DNA of 5,018 nucleotides from an uncultured Cyanobium sp. (GTDB lineage Bacteria; Cyanobacteriota; Cyanobacteriia; PCC-6307; Cyanobiaceae): contig CALFOF010000041.1 in NCBI GenBank assembly GCA_937919075.1, positions 1-5,018 on the forward strand, written 5' to 3'. Every line of letters starts with the position of its first letter. Positions within the stretch are counted from its first letter, which is position 1. Below are positions 1 to 5,018 of the stretch, one piece after another. The notes under the pieces were generated by a model. It ran no database searches. It was given only the letters and a program-made list of their open reading frames with translations, and had not been told where the DNA came from. Both the position numbers and the translations under genes were made by a program.

Positions 1-1
1 C

Positions 2-913
2 CACAACAAGGACGAAACCTTTGCGCGCACCGCCGATCCGCTCGGGTACGTGGCCGCTGACCACGTGCTCGATCTCGTGCAGGCGATCGCTGCCCTGCAG
101 CGTGACCACGGCGACCGCCAGGTGCGGCGCCATGCCCGCATGAAATACCTGATTCACGACCGTGGCATCGCCTGGTTCAAGCAGGAGCTCAAGCGCTACT
201 TCCCCCATCCGCTCCGGGGCCTGCAGAACGAGCCCACCCCGCGCCTCGCCGACTACCTGGGCTGGCATCGCCAGAGCGCCAATCTCTGGTTTGTGGGCCT
301 GCCCCTGCTCTGCGGCCGCCTCGAAGGCGAGCGCAAACAGGGCCTGCGCCGGCTGGTGGAAACCTTCCAGCTGGAGGTGCGGCTCACCCCCAACCAGGAC
401 CTGCTGCTCTGCAACATCGGCACCCCCCAGCGCAGTTCGGTGCGCGCGGCTCTCGCAGAGCTCGGCTTCCTGGCCCCCGAGGCCCCTGATCTGCTGGCTC
501 GCCATGCGATCGCCTGCCCGGCCCTGCCCACCTGTGGGCTGGCGGTCACCGAATCAGAACGCATCCTTCCCGATGTGCTCCAGCGTCTCGATGCCCTGCT
601 GCAGCGCCTGGAGATCGAAAAACCCGTGTTGGTGCGCATGACCGGCTGTCCCAATGGCTGCGCCCGCCCGTACATGGCCGAGATCGGCCTGGTGGGCAGC
701 GGCGTGGAGCAATACCAGCTCTGGCTGGGGGGCACCCCCAACCTCACCCGTCTGGCTAGCCCCTTCCTGGAGCGGATGCCCCTGGCGCAGCTGGAGAGCA
801 CCCTCGAGCCGCTGCTGCGGAGCTGGAAGGCGGCCGGCGGGCGGCGCAGCTTCGGCGAGCACGTTGCCCAGCTGGGCGACGCGGCCGTGCGTGAGGCTTT
901 GGCCGCATGTTGA
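2..913 (+). CDS. sir: Ferredoxin-sulfite reductase, C-terminal part (5' end outside window)
   Basis: Assimilatory sulfite reductase reduces sulfite to sulfide with six electrons from ferredoxin, using sirohaem coupled to a 4Fe-4S cluster, for cysteine synthesis in the cytoplasm. The frame is open from base 2 (HNKDETFARTADPLGYV), so the GTG at 50 is internal and the gene begins before the window. The visible 303 residues are about half of a family that is usually around 550-650 residues. In fragment numbering, residues about 85-140 match the second ferredoxin-like half-domain (FVGLPLLCGRL, then EVRLTPNQDLLL). After that comes the cluster/sirohaem domain, with its four cysteines in CPALPTC (Cys172, Cys178; C-x5-C) and CPNGC (Cys216, Cys220; C-x3-C). 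The first Cys motif followed by GLA favours sulfite over nitrite reductase, which usually has C-T-G-x-x-F-C there. The C-terminal WLGGTPNLTRLA block also fits cyanobacterial Sir. The stop codon overlaps the start of the next gene. No defect is seen in the visible part. Confidence 0.95.
   Translation, partial: HNKDETFARTADPLGYVAADHVLDLVQAIAALQRDHGDRQVRRHARMKYLIHDRGIAWFKQELKRYFPHPLRGLQNEPTPRLADYLGWHRQSANLWFVGLPLLCGRLEGERKQGLRRLVETFQLEVRLTPNQDLLLCNIGTPQRSSVRAALAELGFLAPEAPDLLARHAIACPALPTCGLAVTESERILPDVLQRLDALLQRLEIEKPVLVRMTGCPNGCARPYMAEIGLVGSGVEQYQLWLGGTPNLTRLASPFLERMPLAQLESTLEPLLRSWKAAGGRRSFGEHVAQLGDAAVREALAAC
83..90. repeat. HIP1 palindrome GCGATCGC
   Basis: Exact copy of the Highly Iterated Palindrome common in many cyanobacterial genomes. 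It lies in sir and encodes Ala-Ile-Ala. Confidence 0.85.
506..513. repeat. HIP1 palindrome GCGATCGC
   Basis: Second exact HIP1 copy, in sir. It encodes the Ala-Ile-Ala immediately before the first cluster-binding cysteine. Confidence 0.85.
893..896 (+). promoter_or_regulatory. Possible ribosome binding site (GAGG) for the gene at 907
   Basis: GAGG lies inside the end of sir, 10 bases before the ATG at 907. It is a partial Shine-Dalgarno match at slightly long spacing. Together with the 7-base gene overlap it makes translational coupling to sir plausible. Confidence 0.35.
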
Positions 914-1278
914 TCCGCTCGCTGGGGCTCGCGCTTGCGCTCGCTGCCCTCGGCCTGACCGGGCCCGCAGCGCACAGCCAGGACCGACGCACCCCGCTCG
1001 CCCCGGTTCAGACGTTCGAGCCGGATCCGCTCACCTGCAAGCGCGACAACCTGCTGGCTGCCTACCGGCGCCAGCTCAATCAGTTCGCCAGCCAACCGCC
1101 GAAGGTGCTTGTCCGCCTGCGGGAGGTGCAACTGGAGATGGGGGAAGCCACCTTGAAACGCTGCGCCGCGCTCGGCTATCTCAGCCGGCCGGACGCGGAG
1201 CAGATCTGGCGCGAGTTTCAGCTGATGCCGTTGCCCACCGCCACCGCACCGGCCCCATCCCCTGCCCAACGCCCGTAG
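907..1278 (+). CDS. Small predicted secreted protein of unknown function
   Basis: I do not recognise a named family for this 123-residue protein. Residues 1-24 look like a Sec signal peptide: M-L-I-R, then a hydrophobic Leu/Ala core (about 6-17), then A-H-S before Q25, which fits signal peptidase I. There is no lipobox cysteine, so it should be released into the periplasm or outside rather than lipid-anchored. The mature part is mostly charged and probably helical. It has exactly two cysteines, Cys44 (LTCKRD) and Cys86 (LKRCAALGYL), which could form a disulfide. The last 15 or so residues are Pro/Ala-rich and probably disordered. The ATG overlaps the stop of sir by 7 bases, suggesting co-transcription, though nothing in the sequence links the protein to sulfur metabolism. 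Its 3' end lies antisense to the end of the dipeptidase gene. The signal peptide, compositional fit and coupled start support a real gene; the function is unknown. Confidence 0.75.
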   Translation: MLIRSLGLALALAALGLTGPAAHSQDRRTPLAPVQTFEPDPLTCKRDNLLAAYRRQLNQFASQPPKVLVRLREVQLEMGEATLKRCAALGYLSRPDAEQIWREFQLMPLPTATAPAPSPAQRP

Positions 1279-1958
1279 CGGGCCCGCGGGGTGCCGCTGC
1301 GCCAGGCCCACAGCTGATCGCCATGGCTGAAGTGCCACCACTCATTGGGGTGTTGGCAGAAGCCGGCTGCCACCATCACCTCCTGCAGCAAGCGCCGCCG
1401 CCGGTGCCAGTCCGCCGCAGGGCTGCTGGGATCCGCTGCTGCGGCGCTGGCGTAGTGCTCAGGCTCTGAGACCTCGCCGATCGCATCGATCGCCCCGCCC
1501 ATCGTCAGCAGCGCGCCTGCCGGTCCGGCCAGGGTGAGATCCACCGCGGCTCCGGTGCTGTGCGGCGGCGGTGTGGCCGGATCGGCGCTGGGCGGGGCCC
1601 AGAAGCGGCCCACCTCAGCGGCCACAGCCGCGCGCTCCGGGCTTGCTTGCTGCGGATCCACCCCTCGGACCCTGCATTCCTCTCGCAGCGCGTGTTCCAC
1701 CATGAACGCCTGCACCGCCAGCGGCCGCCAGGCATCAAACACCGCCAGCCGCCAGCTGTGCTGCTGCTGCAGGGCGTCCTGGGCCTGCAGCAGGCGCTCC
1801 ACCACCCCCTGCCGCAGGCGGAACGGACAGCCGGCCTGGCCATAGGGGGCACCGAGGGCCGCATAGGGGTGGGGTTCGAGCCGGAGCAGCTCGGCAGGGA
1901 GTGCGATCAGTGGTTCGCCGTTGTCTTCGATCGGCACCGGGCTCCAGGGACGCAGCAC
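1218..1958 (-). CDS. D-alanyl-D-alanine dipeptidase, VanX/DdpX-like (peptidase family M15)
   Basis: Zinc dipeptidase that splits D-Ala-D-Ala, a peptidoglycan precursor and breakdown product. The 246-residue protein has the family's signatures in order: LAVFDAWRPL with Arg78 (the substrate-site Arg of VanX, DAYRP there), HSTGAAVDLTL with zinc ligands His133 and Asp140, MGGAID at 153-158, and EWWHF with catalytic Glu206 and third zinc ligand His209. The Ser that normally opens SxHxxGxAxD is Pro131 here. No signal peptide is seen, so a cytoplasmic enzyme recycling cell-wall dipeptides is more likely than vancomycin resistance; no vanA/vanH-like genes are adjacent. The start is GTG at 1958, because the upstream frame has only nine more codons before a stop and no ATG/GTG/TTG. 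No good Shine-Dalgarno precedes it, which fits read-through from recG 22 bases upstream. The last 20 residues (A/G/V-rich, after ARYGR) overlap the convergent gene and lie beyond the conserved core. A related M15 specificity for another dipeptide cannot be excluded. Confidence 0.9.
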   Translation of the reverse strand: MLRPWSPVPIEDNGEPLIALPAELLRLEPHPYAALGAPYGQAGCPFRLRQGVVERLLQAQDALQQQHSWRLAVFDAWRPLAVQAFMVEHALREECRVRGVDPQQASPERAAVAAEVGRFWAPPSADPATPPPHSTGAAVDLTLAGPAGALLTMGGAIDAIGEVSEPEHYASAAAADPSSPAADWHRRRRLLQEVMVAAGFCQHPNEWWHFSHGDQLWAWRSGTPRARYGRWAGDGAGAVAVGNGIS

Positions 1959-1980
1959 GACAGCAGACCAGGGGAAGGGT

Positions 1981-4545
1981 TCAATTCAAGCGAGCTGCTT
2001 CCGCCTGCCGCTGGCGCTGTTCGGCCAGGGCCATGGCCAGCCCCGGATGCCGCTGCAGCTCTGGGTCCGCCGCCAGCAGCCCCTGCGCCACTGTGCGTGC
2101 CTGCTCCAGCACGGCGCCATCTTCGGTGAGGCTGGCCAGGGCCAGGTCGGGCAGCCCCGATTGACGCGTGCCGAGCACCTGCCCCGGGCCTCGCAGTTGC
2201 AGGTCCATTTCGGCGATCTCGAAGCCATCGGAGCTGCGCACCAGCACCTCCAGCCGCTGACGGGCGTCGGCATTGCGGCTGTCGTTGATCAGCAGGCAAT
2301 GGGAGGCGGCGGCGCCACGGCCCACCCGCCCCCGCAGCTGATGCAGCTGCGCCAGGCCGAAGCGCTCGGCGTGCTCGATCAACATCACGCTCGCCTCCGG
2401 CACATCGACCCCCACCTCCACCACCGTGGTGGCCACCAGCACATCGCAGGCGCCGCAGGCGAAGGCGGTGAGCGCCTCCTGCTTCTCGCTGCTGGCCATG
2501 CGGCCGTGCAGCAGCCCCACCCGCAGCTGCGGGAACACCTCCTCGCTCAGCTGCCGGTGCACCTCCACCGCCGAGCGCAGGTCGAGCTTTTCGGACTCCT
2601 CCACCAGCGGCAGCACCACATAGGCCCGCTGCCCCAGCGCCACCTGCTCGGCGATCAGCCGGTAGGCCTCCTGCCGCTCGCCGCTGCGCAGCAGCCGGGT
2701 GCGGATGGGGGTGCGGCCAGGGGGGAGCTCGTCGATCTGACTCACCTCGAGGTCCCCGTGCACGGAAAGCGCCAGCGTGCGTGGGATCGGGGTGGCGGTC
2801 ATCGTGAGCAGATGGGGTTGGACATCCTTCCCGAGCAGCCGGTCGCGCTGCCGCACCCCGAAGCGGTGCTGCTCATCGACCACCACCAGCCCCAGCCGGG
2901 CGAATTGCACCGGATCCTCCAGCAGGGCGTGGGTGCCCACCAGCAGCTGCAGCTGGCCATTGGCGAGATCCTGCAACAGCTCACGGCGCCGCCGCTGCGG
3001 GGTGGAGCCGGTGAGCAGGGCCGCGCGCACATGCAGCTGGGGCAGCCAGGCGCCGAGTTTGCGGGCATGCTGCTCAGCCAGCACCTCGGTGGGGGCCATC
3101 AAGGCCCCCTGGCAACCGGCTGCGATCGCCGTGAGCAGGGCGGCAACGGCCACCACGGTCTTGCCGCTGCCCACATCCCCCTGCACCAGGCGGGCCATCG
3201 GTTGGCCCCGGGCCATGTCGGCGCGGATCTCCGCCAGCACCCGCTGCTGGGCGGCGGTGAGCGGAAAGGGCAGCAGCGCCAGGAAGTTGCCCACCAGGCT
3301 GCCGGCGCCGGCATTCACCGTGAGCGGCGTAGAGGGGCGGAGGCTCTGCTGCTGGCGGCGTTGCAGCAGCCGCAACTGCAGCAGCAGAAACTCATCGAAC
3401 ACCAGCCGATGACGGCTGGCCTGCAGCTGATCCCGGTCGCGGGGATCGTGCAACCCCTGCAACGCTTCCCCACGGCCCTTCAGCGCTTCCCGCTGCCGCA
3501 GGCCGGCCGGCAGGGGATCAGGCCAGTGCACCGCTGCCTCAAGCACGGCGCGCAGGGCCTGCCGCAGCCGCTCGGCGTTCAGGCCTTCGGTGAGCGCGTA
3601 GACCGGCAGCAGCCGGCCGATCCGGTCAGAGCGCAGCGGCGCATCCGGACCCTCCAGCACCTCCATCAGCGGATCTTGGAAGCAGGGGCCATAGGGCGAG
3701 GTCTTGACCAGGCCGCTGGCCACCACCGTGCAGCCCGGTGGGAACTGGCGTTGCTGGGCCTTCAGCCATCCCGGCGTGCTGAAGCGCTTGCCGATCAGAA
3801 AGCGGCTCACCCGCAGCCGGCCGGTGATGTCCTGCAGCTGCAGCTCCAGGATCGAGAGGTTGGGATTGCGCGGGCTGGCAAAGGCATGGCAGCGCTTCAC
3901 CGTGGCCACCACGGTGGCCGTCTCGCCCGCGCGCAGGGCACCGATCCGCGCCAGGTTTGCGTAATCGACGTAGTCGCGTGGGTAATGGCGCACCAGATCA
4001 CGGGCCAGCAGCAGCCCCATGGCGGCCAGCTGGGTGGCGGTCCTGGCGCCGATGCCATGGATCGCCCCCAGCGGGGTGTCGGGTTCGATGGTCGCCTGAC
4101 CATGGTTCACGCGACGGTTGCCTGCATCGCCGCTGGTTGCACTCCTGCCGCCCGCTGCAGGCGAAGGGACGTCGCGGCGGGGTAGCCGCGGCGGCGCCAC
4201 GCTGGCTGGTGGCTCAAGCGAACGGCGCAGGGCATGCAGCCGCTCGCGGCACTGGCGCACCAGGGTCTGCCGGCGGGCGGGGCTCAAGCCGCTGTAGCCC
4301 TCGAAGCCAGCAGCCAGCTCGGCCAGGGCGCGTTGATCCTCCGGGCGCCGGGTCAGGCTGTCCGGCGGCTGGCCGCAGCTGCGGGTGAGAAAGGCGCTGA
4401 AGCACTCCTGACGGCCTTGCAGGTCGCTGAAACCGCGTTCCGCCTCCACCCTCAGGGCCTGTTGCAGGGTGGCCAGCCAATCGCCCGCTGGCGAGCCCGG
4501 GGTCAGGGTTGAACCGGACCCGCCGTCCGACTGTCCTGCAACCAC
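1981..4545 (-). CDS. recG: ATP-dependent DNA helicase RecG
   Basis: RecG is a superfamily 2 double-stranded DNA translocase that regresses stalled replication forks and processes branched DNA and R-loops. From the chosen start the protein has 854 residues, longer than the roughly 690 of E. coli RecG. The excess is an N-terminal extension (about 1-155, containing VEAERGFSDLQGRQ), as in cyanobacteria. Next come a helix-hairpin-helix-like segment (157-178, IHGIGARTATQLA), the OB-fold wedge domain (about 200-310, including SPRNPNLSILELQLQD), and the motor. Its motifs are Walker A GDVGSGKT (456-463), APTEVLAEQH (484-493), DEQH box (557-560), TATP (583-586), ATTVVEVGVDVP (705-716) and QLRGRVGRG (736-744). 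The C-terminal RGPGQVLGTRQSGLPD (785-800) is typical of RecG. All catalytic motifs are intact. I chose GTG at 4545 because GGAG sits 5 bases upstream and it keeps the conserved WLATLQQAL helix; the frame runs on to 4923, but that part is a shadow of the preceding gene. A later GTG at 4449 is possible but less likely. Confidence 0.96.
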   Translation of the reverse strand: MVAGQSDGGSGSTLTPGSPAGDWLATLQQALRVEAERGFSDLQGRQECFSAFLTRSCGQPPDSLTRRPEDQRALAELAAGFEGYSGLSPARRQTLVRQCRERLHALRRSLEPPASVAPPRLPRRDVPSPAAGGRSATSGDAGNRRVNHGQATIEPDTPLGAIHGIGARTATQLAAMGLLLARDLVRHYPRDYVDYANLARIGALRAGETATVVATVKRCHAFASPRNPNLSILELQLQDITGRLRVSRFLIGKRFSTPGWLKAQQRQFPPGCTVVASGLVKTSPYGPCFQDPLMEVLEGPDAPLRSDRIGRLLPVYALTEGLNAERLRQALRAVLEAAVHWPDPLPAGLRQREALKGRGEALQGLHDPRDRDQLQASRHRLVFDEFLLLQLRLLQRRQQQSLRPSTPLTVNAGAGSLVGNFLALLPFPLTAAQQRVLAEIRADMARGQPMARLVQGDVGSGKTVVAVAALLTAIAAGCQGALMAPTEVLAEQHARKLGAWLPQLHVRAALLTGSTPQRRRRELLQDLANGQLQLLVGTHALLEDPVQFARLGLVVVDEQHRFGVRQRDRLLGKDVQPHLLTMTATPIPRTLALSVHGDLEVSQIDELPPGRTPIRTRLLRSGERQEAYRLIAEQVALGQRAYVVLPLVEESEKLDLRSAVEVHRQLSEEVFPQLRVGLLHGRMASSEKQEALTAFACGACDVLVATTVVEVGVDVPEASVMLIEHAERFGLAQLHQLRGRVGRGAAASHCLLINDSRNADARQRLEVLVRSSDGFEIAEMDLQLRGPGQVLGTRQSGLPDLALASLTEDGAVLEQARTVAQGLLAADPELQRHPGLAMALAEQRQRQAEAARLN
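3122..3129. repeat. HIP1 palindrome GCGATCGC
   Basis: Third exact HIP1 copy, in recG just after the Walker A region. Read on the - strand it encodes Ala-Ile-Ala (residues 473-475). Confidence 0.85.
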
Positions 4546-5018
4546 TGTTGCTCCGCCTCCAGGGCGAGTGTGCGCCGTTGCCAGTGTCGGTAGTTCCGGG
4601 CCACAGTGCGAAGTTCGCTGCGCCGCTCCTCCAGCCGGCGCCGGCAGGTGCGCAGCCGCGGCTGCTCCACCTCCAGATCGGGGCTGCGCAGCAGCAGGCC
4701 GAGCGCCTCCACCGGCGCTGCCAGGCCTTCGGGGCCGAAGGGCAACGACAGACGCAGCAGATTGGCGGGAGCCGGCAGCGCTTCGATCTGCCCACGCAGC
4801 ACCGCATCCAGCAGGCTCGCCGGCAACAGGCTGCGCGTGAGGCCTAGGTGCAGCAGTTCGAGGTTGATCGCGTGCGAGAGATTGCGCAACCGGCGCTGCA
4901 GGGCGAGGTCGAAGGCCCCCCACCAGTGCAGCAGCTCCAGCGGCTGGCGCGGCAACAGGTAAGGCGGGTCGTTGCTGTCGTCTGATCCGCCGGTCGGCGC
5001 GCCGGGCTCCGGGTCGGC
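4503..5018 (-). CDS. Uncharacterised cyanobacterial-type protein upstream of recG (probably 5' partial)
   Basis: I recognise no domain with an assigned function; from memory, similar proteins precede recG in marine and freshwater Synechococcus/Prochlorococcus-type genomes. The frame stays open to the right edge, giving 171 visible residues. The first 20 or so are Pro/Asp/Gly-rich and offer no ATG or GTG, so the true start is probably outside the window. A TTG at 4955 is the only ordinary start inside and would give 150 residues. Counting from that TTG, residues 5-75 look helical and hydrophobic with a Trp pair (LELLHWWGAFD), then HAINLELLHLGL and ALPAPANLLRLSLPFG. Residues 97-135 form a strongly basic Arg-rich helix (RTCRRRLEERR) that could be coiled-coil or bind nucleic acid. 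No signal peptide, clear membrane span or metal motif is seen. The gene overlaps recG by 43 bases, so the two are very likely co-transcribed. Confidence 0.8.
   Translation of the reverse strand, partial: ADPEPGAPTGGSDDSNDPPYLLPRQPLELLHWWGAFDLALQRRLRNLSHAINLELLHLGLTRSLLPASLLDAVLRGQIEALPAPANLLRLSLPFGPEGLAAPVEALGLLLRSPDLEVEQPRLRTCRRRLEERRSELRTVARNYRHWQRRTLALEAEQQWLQDSRTAGPVQP
4551..4560 (-). promoter_or_regulatory. Ribosome binding site deciding the recG start
   Basis: Read on the - strand, this is GGAGGCGGAG. The second GGAG ends 5 bases before the GTG at 4545, and a full GGAGG lies just upstream. It is inside the coding sequence of the preceding gene, so the bases also encode Leu-Glu-Ala-Glu. 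It supports the GTG start and suggests translational coupling. Confidence 0.55.

Noticed and set aside
1271..1283. Possible terminator hairpin GCCCG-TAG-CGGGC at the convergent stop
   Set aside because: The stem is only 5 base pairs, there is no T-tract on either strand, and such G/C inverted repeats arise easily here. It could help 3'-end formation, but the sequence does not support calling a terminator.
253..1341. A 362-codon open frame on the - strand opposite sir and the secreted-protein gene
   Set aside because: It is low-complexity Arg/Ser/Ala-rich sequence with no motif, antisense to a gene whose four cluster cysteines are intact.
1441..1500. Near-HIP1 sequences (CCGATCGC and ATCGATCG)
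   Set aside because: Each differs from GCGATCGC in at least one base, so they were not counted as HIP1 copies.
1218..1958. Vancomycin-resistance cassette suggested by the VanX-like gene
   Set aside because: No VanA/VanH-type ligase or dehydrogenase or VanR/VanS regulator is beside it, and DdpX-type enzymes are common housekeeping proteins. Dipeptide recycling is the simpler reading.
1921..4185. A 754-codon open frame on the + strand opposite recG
   Set aside because: Its translation is rich in Gln, His, Gly and Leu with no recognisable domain. It mirrors recG, whose intact helicase motifs prove the coding strand. Long antisense frames are expected where third positions are nearly all G or C.
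4546..4923. N-terminal 126-codon extension of the recG frame
   Set aside because: The translation is Ala/Gly/Pro/Arg-rich and lies in another frame of the preceding gene. GTG 4545 has a good ribosome binding site and retains the conserved N-terminal helix.

Overview
The window looks like ordinary chromosomal DNA from a G+C-rich picocyanobacterium of the Cyanobium/Synechococcus type. Four things point there: a ferredoxin-type sulfite reductase, a RecG with the long N-terminal extension seen in cyanobacteria, three copies of the HIP1 octamer GCGATCGC, and very tight gene packing with strong G/C preference at third codon positions. The genus is inferred from gene content and composition; no rRNA or other marker gene is present.

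Layout. On the + strand, bases 2-913 hold the C-terminal 303 residues of ferredoxin-sulfite reductase (sir), which enters from outside the window. It overlaps by 7 bases a small gene for a secreted protein of unknown function (907-1278). The rest lies on the - strand and reads leftwards from the right edge. First comes an uncharacterised conserved-looking protein, probably cut by the right edge (4503-5018). Next is the DNA helicase gene recG (1981-4545), which overlaps the first by 43 bases. Last, after 22 bases, is a VanX/DdpX-like D-alanyl-D-alanine dipeptidase (1218-1958). The two gene groups converge, and their last genes overlap tail to tail by 61 bases (1218-1278). No stretch over 22 bases lacks a gene, so no intergenic promoter, RNA gene or obvious terminator is visible.

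Function. The + strand pair combines assimilatory sulfite reduction with a coupled exported protein of unknown role. The - strand genes look like one transcription unit joining an unknown protein, replication-fork rescue and cell-wall dipeptide turnover. That grouping more likely reflects genome compaction than a shared pathway. I found no mobile element, CRISPR array, defence cassette or other sign of a new system. The points most worth following are the two uncharacterised proteins, the convergent overlap, and the Ser-to-Pro change in the dipeptidase metal motif.
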